Assembly: GCA_021785195.1 (NCBI GenBank)
Contig: JAJYGC010000009.1
Location: 124,001 to 188,000, forward strand
Source: Nitrospirota bacterium
Lineage (GTDB): Bacteria > Nitrospirota > Leptospirillia > Leptospirillales > Leptospirillaceae
Direction of reading: 5' to 3'
DNA: 64,000 nucleotides
Below the pieces are notes generated by a model. It worked only from the letters and a program-made list of their open reading frames with translations. It searched no databases and was not told the origin of the DNA. Position 1 is the stretch's first letter. Each line of letters starts with the position of its first letter. The position numbers and the translations under genes were made by a program. This document shows, piece by piece, positions 1 through 9,929 of the stretch.

Positions 1-2505
1 CATCAGAAACCAGTTTCCATCCAAGGTTTCGAGTTCCCGTTCGCAAAGGATCAGGGTGTTCAGGACGGACCTTGCGTCCGAAATCAGGTCGGCATCGACC
101 AGGTTGGACTTGAAGTCGGAGAGGAGACGTCCCAGATCGGAATCGATCAGGTGATAGATCTTTTCCGATTCGCGGGAAAACCGCCGAATCCTCAAGTTTC
201 CATCCAAGAAAATTGTGCCCACATTGATGTTGTCGAGAAGGTTTTTCATATCGTTTTGCATGTTCGCCAATTCTTCGATCTTACCCTGCAAATCAATGTT
301 GATGGTGATCAGCTCCTCTTTGGAGATTTCCAGTTCCTCATTGGTGGACTGGAGCTCCTCATTGGTGGACTGGAGCTCCTCATTGGTGGACTGGAGCTCC
401 TCATTGGTGGATTTGAGTTCTTCGTTGGAAGCCTGTTGTTCCTCGATCGTAATCTGCAGGCTCTCCTTGGTGTCTGCCAGATCCCGTTCGAGCGCTTCAA
501 GGTGGCTCCGGTCTTTTTTCCTGGAACGGTGCTGCATGGGTTCGGCGCTCTCGGAGGGAGGGACGGGGATGTCCTGGAAGCTGATCAGCAAAAGGGTCTG
601 TTTTGTATCCGGGTCCGGCAATGGCCGAACGCTGAGGCTAATGTCCCGAATGCCGTTTTCAGTTTTGATCGACAAGGGTCTATCCAGGGTGGGTTCGTTG
701 AGTTTTCCTGCAGTGTACATTGCATCCCGAAGTTCCAGCTTCAGTCCGTCACGGGCCATGTCGAGGGCGTTGTTGCTGGGCTGACCTGATGCGAGTTGAA
801 GGTATTTTCCTGTTTCTCCTTGAACAAAAAGAATCTCTCCCTTCAGGTCGGTGACCACCGACGCCGGAGCGTAAGAGAGGAGTAGCGCCCGACGGGTCAA
901 CTCGGCAATGTTGTTTTCTTTGTTTTTTTGCATCGCTTCCTGCTGTGGATTTTTTTCTGTGGATGACTGGGTCCATGATAAGCCGCTTTTGATGATGGAT
1001 CGGGTGGAGTCAATGGAGGAAAGAGCCCTGTAAATTTTCATCTTCCTGTTGAGGGGGGCAAACATGTCTGCCTGATTCCCGATTGTTTCAGAAGGTGAAA
1101 GGATCAGGATCCCTCCTGGCTTGAGGGCGTAATGGAAGGCCAGGAGGAGCTGGTTCTGAAGTTCCGCCTCGAGATAGATCATGAGGTTTCGACAGCTGAG
1201 AATGTCCAGTCTGGTAAACGGGGGATCCTTGATGACGTCCTGGATCGCGAATACCACCATATCCCGGATCTCTTTCTGGACCCGAAAGGACATTTTCTCT
1301 TTGATGAAGAACCGGTTTAGCCGCTCAGGAGCCAGGTGCTGCGAGATATTGTGCGAATATATCCCGGCGCGTGCCTTGGAGATCGCTTCATCGTCCAGAT
1401 CTGTTCCGTAAATCTGAGCGGTGAATTTCTTTTGTTTTTTTTCCATGAATTCCTTGATCAGGATGGCGAGAGAATAGGCCTCTTCTCCGGTTGAGCAACC
1501 CGGAACCCAGACCCTGAGGACATAGTCTTCCGGTTTGTTCTTCATCAATCCGGGAAGAATTTCCTCCGCAAGGACCTTGAACACTGACGGATCCCGGAAG
1601 AAACTGGTGCTGTTGATCAGAAGTTCCTTGATCAGGATAGTGGCTTCGGAAGGGAATTCCTGAAGATAACGCAGATAGAGATCGGTCTGCCCAATGTCGA
1701 GTTGGGCCATGCGGCGTTTGATCCGGCGGACAATCGTGGTTTTTTTGTATTGGGAGAAATTATGCCCTGTGGTGGAGTAAACAAGTCCCAAAATCTTGTT
1801 GACCCCTGAAACCTGAGTCTGGCTGATCGGTCCCGATAGATGGACTTCCATGTGTTTTACGACTTTCTGGAGCGCTTCCGGCATCTTGTCGACAGGTAGC
1901 ACATGGGTGGGGAAAGCGTCCCGAATGGCACTTTGCGGCATTCCGTCATATTTTGCGGTGGTGGGGTCCTGGACAAAAGAGGAGCCACCCGCTTCGTGGA
2001 TTTCTCTCAACCCTTTGGTCCCATCTGTTCCTGTACCTGAAAGGATGATGCCGATTGATCTGGAGGTCCTGTCCTTGGCCAGGGAAGTCAGGAATGTGTC
2101 AATCGGCATCCGGTTTCCCCGCGGTTTCTCTGGAATGGAGAGCGTCAGGACACCCTGAGAAATGGTCATGTCTCTGTTGGGCGGGATGACATACACGCAG
2201 TTTGGTCTCACTTCCATCTTGTCTTGGGCTTCGACCACCGGCAAGATGGTGACTCTCTGCAGTATTTCCGTAAGCATGCTGATATGGCCGGGGTCAAGGT
2301 GTGAAACGAGGATGAAGGCGATGCCACTATCGGGCTTTATATGACGGAAGAGCTCTTCAAAGGCCTCAAGTCCCCCTGCGGAAGCACCGATTCCCACGAT
2401 CGGAAAACTGGTGTCTGTTTTCCGATCGTGCTTTGTTTTGGAATTATCGGCCGGTCCATCCGGGGGAGTCGTTTGGGGATCTCCAATGATTTTCCTGGGC
2501 GACAA
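1..2505 (-). CDS. CheB/CheR fusion protein (CheB methylesterase + CheR methyltransferase + coiled coil + PAS), 3' end outside window
   Basis: Manual minus-strand translation: TTG start at 2505 after AGGAGA; IVGIGASAGGLEAFEELF (CheB), ILSGTGTDG, VWVPGCSTGEEAYSLAI (CheR), ILSCRNLMIYL, ELQSTNEELQSTNEE coiled coil, then a PAS-like region. The supplied track misses it because it runs off the window edge. Confidence 0.92.
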   Translation of the reverse strand, partial: MSPRKIIGDPQTTPPDGPADNSKTKHDRKTDTSFPIVGIGASAGGLEAFEELFRHIKPDSGIAFILVSHLDPGHISMLTEILQRVTILPVVEAQDKMEVRPNCVYVIPPNRDMTISQGVLTLSIPEKPRGNRMPIDTFLTSLAKDRTSRSIGIILSGTGTDGTKGLREIHEAGGSSFVQDPTTAKYDGMPQSAIRDAFPTHVLPVDKMPEALQKVVKHMEVHLSGPISQTQVSGVNKILGLVYSTTGHNFSQYKKTTIVRRIKRRMAQLDIGQTDLYLRYLQEFPSEATILIKELLINSTSFFRDPSVFKVLAEEILPGLMKNKPEDYVLRVWVPGCSTGEEAYSLAILIKEFMEKKQKKFTAQIYGTDLDDEAISKARAGIYSHNISQHLAPERLNRFFIKEKMSFRVQKEIRDMVVFAIQDVIKDPPFTRLDILSCRNLMIYLEAELQNQLLLAFHYALKPGGILILSPSETIGNQADMFAPLNRKMKIYRALSSIDSTRSIIKSGLSWTQSSTEKNPQQEAMQKNKENNIAELTRRALLLSYAPASVVTDLKGEILFVQGETGKYLQLASGQPSNNALDMARDGLKLELRDAMYTAGKLNEPTLDRPLSIKTENGIRDISLSVRPLPDPDTKQTLLLISFQDIPVPPSESAEPMQHRSRKKDRSHLEALERDLADTKESLQITIEEQQASNEELKSTNEELQSTNEELQSTNEELQSTNEELEISKEELITINIDLQGKIEELANMQNDMKNLLDNINVGTIFLDGNLRIRRFSRESEKIYHLIDSDLGRLLSDFKSNLVDADLISDARSVLNTLILCERELETLDGNWFLM
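332..436. repeat. In-frame 21-bp tandem repeat (about 5 units, 3 near identical) encoding LQSTNEE heptads inside the CheB/CheR fusion
   Basis: ctcctcattggtggactggag repeated on the + strand; the minus strand reads LQSTNEE. Confidence 0.9.
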
Positions 2506-2899
2506 GGAATCTCCTTTATCCAAGAACGATCACTGAATCTTAAGCGCCTTCCGAAAACCAGCCCTTAATACAGAAGGCTGGCTGATGCGAGAAAGTTTGT
2601 TTCCAAGGGTTTCGATATCAATAGCCATCGATTCCTCCTGGAAGCTGCACCTGAAAATTCGATCCTATTGTGAGGACGGGGAAGGAAGAGGCGGGATACG
2701 GAAGCAGACAAGGAGCCTGATTTTCATCTCTTCGCGAGAAGTGTACAAAACCATGCGGGTAGAAGAGAAAAAGATCAGGCCAGCCCCCACGCTTCCGATT
2801 CCTTTGTTCGATGCCAAAACCCCTCACTCGATCCCTTACCCAACCCTTGCATTTGAGTATATACCCTTCGATAAATTGATCAATCCCCAGAAGGAGACT

Positions 2900-3016
2900 A
2901 TGAAAGTGAAAAAAGTGTTACGCCTTGCACCACTGTCCATGGCCTTCGGTCGGATTTTTTCAGATCAAAATGTCAGGGGATGGAAGAATTCTCGATATTC
3001 CCTAGTGAATGCATGA
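2900..3016 (+). CDS. Small ORF of unknown function (38 aa), possibly a gene remnant
   Basis: ATG preceded by aaggag; MKVKKVLRLAPLSMAFGRIFSDQNVRGWKNSRYSLVNA; no recognised domain. Confidence 0.2.
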   Translation: MKVKKVLRLAPLSMAFGRIFSDQNVRGWKNSRYSLVNA

Positions 3017-3034
3017 CAAACGATTGGGTCCAGT

Positions 3035-3568
3035 TCAACAGTCGGGATGTTCTTTTTCCGTGTCAAAGGAACGGGATCTTTCTTCAAGAATTTTTTTTTC
3101 GATCAGTGCTTTTCTCATCCGAAGGAGGAAGGACAAAAATTCTTTTTGTTCTTTTTCTGAAAAGATCGTAAATAGCTCAGAAACCCGGTCTTTGAATGGG
3201 TTGCAGCTGGATGTGAGCAACTCCTCTGCAATGGGCGAGAGCTCAATGATTGTTGCCCGTCTGTCTGTGGGATGGGGCTTGCGGTGGACCAGACCCTCTT
3301 TTTCCAGTGCGTCCACCAGAGCGGTTACGTTGGTGGCCGTCACTCCCAGACGGTCTTTCAGACTGGACATCATCATGGGTCCGTATTCATAAAGAAGGCC
3401 CATCAAATACATCCTCTTTGGCGTGAACCCGTCCTTTTCCATATGGGCCTCGGCCCAACGGATAAAGGCGGGTCCCAGCATCCAGAACAGTTTCAACAAC
3501 TGGTGCCGAACCGGATCTGTCCGGTCCTGGACTGATTTGGACTGTTGGGCTTGTGGGGTTTCTTCCAT
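3035..3568 (-). CDS. MarR-family transcriptional regulator
   Basis: LGVTATNVTALVDALEKEGLVHRKPHPTDRRATIIELS winged-helix signature; divergent from the RND operon. Confidence 0.85.
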   Translation of the reverse strand: MEETPQAQQSKSVQDRTDPVRHQLLKLFWMLGPAFIRWAEAHMEKDGFTPKRMYLMGLLYEYGPMMMSSLKDRLGVTATNVTALVDALEKEGLVHRKPHPTDRRATIIELSPIAEELLTSSCNPFKDRVSELFTIFSEKEQKEFLSFLLRMRKALIEKKILEERSRSFDTEKEHPDC

Positions 3569-3615
3569 GATTTTGTCCCTCCTTGACAAACAGCATATCA
3601 TGGAAGTCTACTAAT

Positions 3616-3649
3616 GCATAATTCATATGCTTACTATTCATAGATGAAT
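3616..3649. promoter_or_regulatory. Two inverted repeats, candidate MarR operators
   Basis: GCATA-ATTCA-TATGC (3616-3630) and ATTCAT-AG-ATGAAT (3636-3649), in the marR/RND divergent intergenic region. Confidence 0.5.
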
Positions 3650-3803
3650 GTGTGATGGGACTGAATTTGGTGATGGGTTTCGTGGGCTTAAATCATAGGC
3701 GTTCTATTGAAATGGAAAACCTGCAGGCCATCCGGATTTCAACATTGTTTCCAAGGTTCCGTTGGTGAACGAAGCCCAAGACTCCCAACACTGTCCAAAG
3801 TTC

Positions 3804-5309
3804 ATGACCCCTTTCCGAACAACATCCATTCGGTCGATCATGGCCGGGTTGCTGATCCTTTGCCTTGCGGCCTGTGCGGTCGGCCCGGATTTTCACACTC
3901 CGGCTCCCCCCAGGGTGAAAGGGTATACGGAAAAACCCTTGCAATCCAGGGCAGGATCGGCCGGAAAGGCCGGAGGGGGTATCCAGACATTTCGCTTGGA
4001 CCAGGACATTCCTGGGCAATGGTGGAAACTGTTCCATTCAAAACCCTTGAACTCCCTGATCGAGCAGGCATTGAAGGCCAATCCGAACCTTCAAGTGGCC
4101 GAAGCCTCCCTCCTCCAGGCGCTCGAAAACGTTTCAGCAGGGGAAGGGTCGTATTTCCCATCCGTCAGTGGAAGCCTTTCCACCATTCAGCAGTATTTCA
4201 ATGGGGCTGCATTCGGCGCTCCCCAGCTTTCCTCACTGTTTGTCCTCAATACAGGGTCCGTCAGTGTTTCTTATCCTTTGGACTTGTTTGGCGGAATCAG
4301 GAGGCAGGTAGAATCTCTCAAGGCACAGGCCGATTATGAGAGGTTTCAGCTTGAGGCAGCTTATCTGACCCTGACCTCCAATATTGTCCTGACAGCGATT
4401 CAGGAGGCGTCACTCCGCGCCCAAATCCAGGCCACAATGAAAATCATTGATGTCCTCCAGAATGAACTCACGATTGTCCAACGGCAATTCGATCTGGGAG
4501 CGGTGTCGAGGTCTTCTGTCCTGACCCAGTTGACGGCGCTCACCCAGGAAAAGGCAACTCTGCCGCCGCTTGAAAAGCAATTGGCCTTGGCCCGTCACCA
4601 GATGGCGGTTTATCTCGGACGATTTCCCAGCGAAAAACTCGGAGATGACTTTGATCTGGACACCTTAACCCTCCCGAAGGACCTTCCGGTCAGCCTTCCG
4701 TCCAGACTGGTCGAGCAACGTCCGGATATCCGTTCTGCCGAGGCACAGCTCCATTCCCAAAGTGCCCTGGTCGGGGTAGCCACTGCCAATATGCTTCCGC
4801 AGATTTCCCTGACAGGGCAATACGGCAGTGAAAGTACGGCCGGATATTTTACGCCGGGTAGCCAGTTTTGGAGCTATGGTCCGTCCTTGACCCAGCCCAT
4901 CTTCCAAGGGGGGACCCTTCTGCACAAAAAACGGGCGGCGGTAGCTGCGTTCAGGAAAGCCAAGGCCCAATATAAAAATGCTGTTCTCCAAGCTTTCCAG
5001 AATGTGGCGGATACTCTTCGCGCCCTGGAGTCTGACGCCGAAACCCTTGCCGCCCAGTCCGCCGCAGAAGAGGCCGCGGCCGAAAGCCTCAGGATTGCGG
5101 AACGGCAATTCAATTTTGGAGCAATCAGCTATCCCGCCCTGTTCAACGCCCAGGAGGCTTACGAGCGGTCCGTCATCAACCTTGTTCAGGCCCGGGCGGG
5201 GCGTTATTCGGACACTGTTGCGCTTTTTCAGGCGCTTGGCGGGGGATGGTGGAATTTGGCGAAGGCGACTCCAAAAGGGGTTGGGTTGGTGAAGAAGACG
5301 TCAAAATGA
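3804..5309 (+). CDS. RND efflux outer membrane lipoprotein, NodT/OprM family
   Basis: Lipobox LAAC; VGPDFHTPAPP; two TolC-like repeats; VEQRPDIRSAEAQL motif. Confidence 0.93.
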   Translation: MTPFRTTSIRSIMAGLLILCLAACAVGPDFHTPAPPRVKGYTEKPLQSRAGSAGKAGGGIQTFRLDQDIPGQWWKLFHSKPLNSLIEQALKANPNLQVAEASLLQALENVSAGEGSYFPSVSGSLSTIQQYFNGAAFGAPQLSSLFVLNTGSVSVSYPLDLFGGIRRQVESLKAQADYERFQLEAAYLTLTSNIVLTAIQEASLRAQIQATMKIIDVLQNELTIVQRQFDLGAVSRSSVLTQLTALTQEKATLPPLEKQLALARHQMAVYLGRFPSEKLGDDFDLDTLTLPKDLPVSLPSRLVEQRPDIRSAEAQLHSQSALVGVATANMLPQISLTGQYGSESTAGYFTPGSQFWSYGPSLTQPIFQGGTLLHKKRAAVAAFRKAKAQYKNAVLQAFQNVADTLRALESDAETLAAQSAAEEAAAESLRIAERQFNFGAISYPALFNAQEAYERSVINLVQARAGRYSDTVALFQALGGGWWNLAKATPKGVGLVKKTSK

Positions 5310-5364
5310 AGGTGTTCCAAGACCATTCACAGACTATTGGTTTTCAATCAGGGATCTCCCATTC

Positions 5365-8300
5365 ATGGTGAATTTTTTTCTCAAGAGACCCATTTTCGCG
5401 TCGTCGACCGCAATCATTATGGTGCTGGTTGGATTGATCGCTTTCAAGCTTCTTCCCGTCTCCCAGTTTCCGGAGATAACTCCTCCACAGGTCACTGTTT
5501 CAGCCAATTATCCCGGAGCCAGTGCTCAGGTGGTCGCGGATACCGTCACCACTCCTCTTGAGCAACAGATCAGCGGAGTGCCCGGGATGGCCTATATGTC
5601 TTCCACCAGTTCGAACGATGGTAGTTCCACGATTACGATCACCTTTAATGTAGGCTACCCCATCGATATTGCGGCAGTCGATGTTCAGAACCGCATTTCC
5701 CAGGCTATCCCGCAATTGCCAGCGATCGTGAACCAGGGCGGGATCATTGTCCAGAAGAAAAATCCGAATTTTGTCCTGATCGTCAACCTGGTCTCCCCCG
5801 ACGGCTCAATCGATCCTGTGACAATGAGCAACTACGCCTACCTGCAGATAGTGGATCCCCTGAAGCGCCTGACCGGGGTAAGCGATGTCGTCATTTTCGG
5901 AGAACGACGGTATTCGATGAGGGTCTGGCTTGATCCGGCCAAGCTGGCGAAGCTTGGGATCACGGCCATTGATGTCCAAAATGCGATCGCTGAACAAAAT
6001 GTCCAGGTGGCGGCTGGAAAGATTGGACAGTCTCCGGCCCCGGCAGGCACGGCCTTCGAGTACCAGGTGAATGCGATGGGGAGGCTCAGCACCCCTCGGG
6101 AATTCGGAAACATTATTCTTCGGGCCGGTCTCCAGAGTAATGCAATCGTTCACCTCAAGGATGTCGCACGAATCGAACTCGGTGCGCTTCAATACACCTC
6201 TTCGGCTCATCTGGACAAGAATCCAACCGTTATTCTCGGAATTTTCCAGACGCCAGGATCCAATGCCCTTGAGCTCGATCGCCAGGTGAAAGCCAAAATG
6301 GCGGAAATCTCCAAGCGCTTTCCAAAGGGAATGACCTACTCGATCAAGTACGACACGACCCAGTTTGTCTCCGCGTCCATGCATGAAGTGATTTTCACGT
6401 TGAGTGAAGCCCTTCTTCTTGTTTTCGCGGTCGTTTTCCTTTTCCTGCAGAGCTGGCGGACGATGGTCATCGCCGGAATTGCGATTCCGGTCTCCTTGAT
6501 CGGAACGCTTGCGGTCATGGAGGCTGTCGGGTTTTCACTGAACACCGTCAGTCTTCTGGGAATGGTTCTCGCGATCGGCCTTGTTGTCGATGATGCGATC
6601 GTTGTCGTCGAAAATGTTGAACGCCAGCTCGAACATGGAGTGGCCCCAATGGAAGCGGTCAAGGTTGCCATGGGAGAGGTGACGGGGCCGATTATCGCCA
6701 CATCGGCGGTTCTTGGGGCCGTTTTTGTTCCCGTGGCCTTCCTGCCGGGGATTACCGGGGAGCTTTATCGACAGTTCGCCTTGACCATTGCAATTTCCGT
6801 TGGTCTTTCGGCATTTAACTCCCTTACTTTGACTCCCGCCCTTTCCGGCTGGCTCCTGCGCTATCAGGGACCTCCCGATTTCATTGTGTTCCGAAAATTC
6901 AACGAAATTTTCGAAAGGGTGCGGAGCGGGTATGCACAACTGGTCAAAAAAGCCATCCAGGCCCGCTGGGTAGCCTTGGGACTCTTTCTGGGCGGAATTC
7001 TGATGACCTATGGCCTGTTCGTCCGTGTCCCCGAAACATTCCTGCCGGTTGAAGATCAGGGGTACTTTTTTGTCATTATCCAGCTTCCCGATGGGGCCGC
7101 TTTGCAGCGGACCGACCAGGTGGCGAAAACGGTAAGGGATATTCTCTTGTCGACGCCCGGGGTCCAGGATGTGGTTTCGATCAGCGGCTTGAACTTCCTG
7201 ACTTTTGCCAATCAGTCAAACAGTGCTGCAGAATTTGCGATCCTGAAGCCCTGGGATGTCCGAGGCCGTGGATTGACGGCTTCAATGATCGTCAATGCCG
7301 TCCGTCCCAGACTCTTGGCCATTCCTCAGGCGGTAGCACTTAGTTTTGACCCTCCGTCCATTCCGGGTCTCGGTTCCACCGGAGGGTTCGAGTTCGAACT
7401 AGAGGATCTGACCGGACGTGGGAGCCGGGACCTTGACCAAGCCACTCAGGCATTGATTGCGGAAGCCCGAAAACAGCCTGAAATTGATGGTCGCCAGGTT
7501 TTTACGACGTTCAGTACTTCGACGCCCCAGTTCAATTATGCGCTCGACCGGACGAAAGCGAAGCTTCTGGGGCTGTCTCTTCCGGATGTGTTCAACACGC
7601 TTCAAATCTACCTGGGGTCTCTTTATGTGAACGATTTCAATCTTTACGGGAGAACCTTCCGGGTGACCATCCAGGCCAAGAAGGAGGCTCGTGATAGCCC
7701 TGGAGATCTTTCCAGACTTTATGTCCGGAATACCTCCGGCAAAATGGTCCCTCTTGACACGCTTGGTCGCCTCCGACCGACGGTGGGACCGGAAACCGTT
7801 GCACATTATAATATCTACGGGTCAGCCTTGATCAACGGTGGGCCTGCTCCAGGATACAGCTCGGGCGACGCGATCAAGGCGATGGAGAGGGCTGCGAAAA
7901 AGTCCCTGACGCCGGATTTCGGATTTGAATGGACCGGAATCACCTATCAAGAACTCAAGGTGGGTTCGGTCGAGAAAATCGTGTTCGTGATCTCACTGGT
8001 GTTTGTTTTTCTCTTCCTGGCGGCACTGTATGAAAGCTGGGCGATGCCGTTCATGGTCATTCTTGCCGTTCCACTCGCAATCTTTGGAGCGATGCTGGCG
8101 ATCTGGCTTCGGGGCAAGCAGGTGGATGTCTATTCCGAGATCGGTTTTGTCATGTTAATCGGTTTGTCCGCCAAAAATGCGATCCTGATCGTCGAGTTTG
8201 CCAAGCGTCTTCGGCAAAAAGGGTTGGGGGTTGTCGAAGCCGCCATGGAGGCCGGGCGGCTTCGCCTTCGACCGATCCTGATGACGGCATTTGCGTTCAT

Positions 8301-8493
8301 TCTTGGTGTTATTCCCCTGATGGTCTCTTCCGGGGCGGGGGCAGCCAGCCGACAGTCGATCGGTACGACGGTTTTCGGCGGGATGCTGGCGGCGACCCTT
8401 TTGAGCCTTGGTTTTGTCCCGGTGTTCTATGCCGTGATCGAACGCTTCCGGTCAGGCCGGGAGGGGGACGGAGAGAGTTCGTTGTCCCCCTGA
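5365..8493 (+). CDS. RND efflux transporter, HAE1 (AcrB/MexB) family
   Basis: 1042 aa; MVNFFLKRPIFASSTAIIMVLVGLIAFKLLPVSQFPEITPPQVTVSANYPGASAQ; GLVVDDAIVVVENVER; C-terminal FVPVFY. Confidence 0.96.
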   Translation: MVNFFLKRPIFASSTAIIMVLVGLIAFKLLPVSQFPEITPPQVTVSANYPGASAQVVADTVTTPLEQQISGVPGMAYMSSTSSNDGSSTITITFNVGYPIDIAAVDVQNRISQAIPQLPAIVNQGGIIVQKKNPNFVLIVNLVSPDGSIDPVTMSNYAYLQIVDPLKRLTGVSDVVIFGERRYSMRVWLDPAKLAKLGITAIDVQNAIAEQNVQVAAGKIGQSPAPAGTAFEYQVNAMGRLSTPREFGNIILRAGLQSNAIVHLKDVARIELGALQYTSSAHLDKNPTVILGIFQTPGSNALELDRQVKAKMAEISKRFPKGMTYSIKYDTTQFVSASMHEVIFTLSEALLLVFAVVFLFLQSWRTMVIAGIAIPVSLIGTLAVMEAVGFSLNTVSLLGMVLAIGLVVDDAIVVVENVERQLEHGVAPMEAVKVAMGEVTGPIIATSAVLGAVFVPVAFLPGITGELYRQFALTIAISVGLSAFNSLTLTPALSGWLLRYQGPPDFIVFRKFNEIFERVRSGYAQLVKKAIQARWVALGLFLGGILMTYGLFVRVPETFLPVEDQGYFFVIIQLPDGAALQRTDQVAKTVRDILLSTPGVQDVVSISGLNFLTFANQSNSAAEFAILKPWDVRGRGLTASMIVNAVRPRLLAIPQAVALSFDPPSIPGLGSTGGFEFELEDLTGRGSRDLDQATQALIAEARKQPEIDGRQVFTTFSTSTPQFNYALDRTKAKLLGLSLPDVFNTLQIYLGSLYVNDFNLYGRTFRVTIQAKKEARDSPGDLSRLYVRNTSGKMVPLDTLGRLRPTVGPETVAHYNIYGSALINGGPAPGYSSGDAIKAMERAAKKSLTPDFGFEWTGITYQELKVGSVEKIVFVISLVFVFLFLAALYESWAMPFMVILAVPLAIFGAMLAIWLRGKQVDVYSEIGFVMLIGLSAKNAILIVEFAKRLRQKGLGVVEAAMEAGRLRLRPILMTAFAFILGVIPLMVSSGAGAASRQSIGTTVFGGMLAATLLSLGFVPVFYAVIERFRSGREGDGESSLSP

Positions 8494-8522
8494 TTTCCTG
8501 CTTTCTGCCAATGACCCAATGA

Positions 8523-9728
8523 ATGATGATGAAAGTGCCGATTGAGGGTTATTTAATCAGGAGCCTGCAACCGATGAAAATAAGAAAGGTTTCACCCGTT
8601 CAAATTGGATTGGCCGTATTTGGGGTGATTGCCCTGATTTTTGCGTTCGGCGGACCGAACGGATTGTTACGCTCCAGAGGGGTTTCTGCAACCCCTCCCC
8701 AAAGTGGTTTCCGAATGCCCGTTCCCGTGGTTCAGGTCATCCGGAAGACCATCCCCGTGTATAAGGAGTTTGTCGGGACGACCGAGGCGATTCGCAATGT
8801 GACTTTGCAGGCGATGGTCACGGGATATCTGATAAAACAATTTGTTCCGGACGGGACCGATGTACACAAGGGAGCGCTGATCTACCGGATTGATCCCCGG
8901 AATTTTCAGGCGTCCCTGGATCAGGCCAATGCCCAGAAAGAGCGCGATGCTGCCGTTCTGGAATACTCGAAGGTCAACCATGAGCGCAATGCGCTCATGG
9001 TTGTTCATGGAGACGTATCCAAGGATGCCTATCAATTGGCGACCAGCTCAATGCATCAGGCCGCTTCGAGCGTCCTGTTCGATAAGGCTCAAGTGGAGCT
9101 GGCTCGAATCAACCTCGGATATACCATGATCCGTGCGCCCTTTTCCGGTCGTCTCAGCCGAAGCCTTGTCTATACCGGGACATTGATCGGTACTGGAACG
9201 CAAATCAATACCCTTGTCCAACTCGATCCCATTTACGCGACTTTCAATCCCAGCGAGGCGGATCTGGCTGAAATCCAGAAATATCGGGCGAAAGGGGTCA
9301 TGGAGGCGAACGTCAATGTTTCTGGCAATCCGGCAACGGAATATAAGGGAGCCCTTACTTTCCTGGATAATTCCGTCGACCGTTCGACCGGTACGATTAC
9401 GGCGAGGGTGACCATTTCAAATCCGGACAAGGTCCTGCTTCCCGGGCAATTCGTACATGTGATGCTCCATCTTGGATATCGGAAGAACGCCCTCCTGGTT
9501 CCGCAGATCGCAATAGGCTCCAATCAAATCGGAAAATATCTTTATGTTGTGGGAAAAGGGAATGTTGTGGAAATGAGGTTCGTGGTTCTGGGAACCAAGT
9601 TTGGAAATCTGATTGAAGTGAAGCATGGCGTACGGGAAGGGGAATCCGTGATTGTGGGGAATCAGCAGAAAATTGGTCCGGGGATGCCAGTGAGGCCTTT
9701 GTTTGACAAGGGTCGTTCTGGACACTGA
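8523..9728 (+). CDS. RND efflux periplasmic adaptor (MFP) subunit
   Basis: GTDVHKGALIYRIDPRNFQASLDQANAQ; RAPFSGRLSRSLVYTGTLI. Confidence 0.93.
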   Translation: MMMKVPIEGYLIRSLQPMKIRKVSPVQIGLAVFGVIALIFAFGGPNGLLRSRGVSATPPQSGFRMPVPVVQVIRKTIPVYKEFVGTTEAIRNVTLQAMVTGYLIKQFVPDGTDVHKGALIYRIDPRNFQASLDQANAQKERDAAVLEYSKVNHERNALMVVHGDVSKDAYQLATSSMHQAASSVLFDKAQVELARINLGYTMIRAPFSGRLSRSLVYTGTLIGTGTQINTLVQLDPIYATFNPSEADLAEIQKYRAKGVMEANVNVSGNPATEYKGALTFLDNSVDRSTGTITARVTISNPDKVLLPGQFVHVMLHLGYRKNALLVPQIAIGSNQIGKYLYVVGKGNVVEMRFVVLGTKFGNLIEVKHGVREGESVIVGNQQKIGPGMPVRPLFDKGRSGH

Positions 9729-9811
9729 TTCCTCTGAATGGCGAAGAATGAGGAGGTCGTTTCCAATTTTGATGCCCCTTGATTGTCGGGTGGGGCTGGA
9801 ACATTTTTCCC

Positions 9812-9841
9812 TTGACTTGGGCAGGTGTCGCGACATATTGT
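9812..9841 (+). promoter_or_regulatory. Putative sigma70-type promoter for the metK leader
   Basis: TTGACT (9812-9817), 18 nt, TATTGT (9836-9841); would place the start site near 9848 at the edge of the aptamer. Confidence 0.5.
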
Positions 9842-9847
9842 AAATTA

Positions 9848-9905
9848 ACAGGGTGGAGTGATTTGAGGTATATTGCAACCACCTAAAAAAAGTGCTAAAA
9901 GTCCA
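9848..9905 (+). promoter_or_regulatory. SAM-II (SAM_alpha / metA motif)-like riboswitch aptamer
   Basis: GGTGGAGTGATTTGAGGTATATTGCAACCACCTAAAAAAAGTGCTAAAAGTCC: P1 GGTGG(9852-9856):CCACC(9879-9883), conserved TGATTTG, TTGCA, TAAA..AAGTGCTAAA elements recalled from the SAM-II consensus, GG/CC positions compatible with the pseudoknot; located upstream of metK. Confidence 0.82.
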
Positions 9906-9929
9906 GGCAATTTACGTATTTTGGAAAGT

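Noticed and set aside
332-436. Possible CRISPR-like direct repeats
   Set aside because: Contiguous in-frame 21-bp units without spacers, coding for a coiled coil.
151-789. Overlapping plus-strand ORFs with Leu/Gly or Ser repeats
   Set aside because: Products of the 21-bp repeat read antisense to the CheB/CheR fusion.
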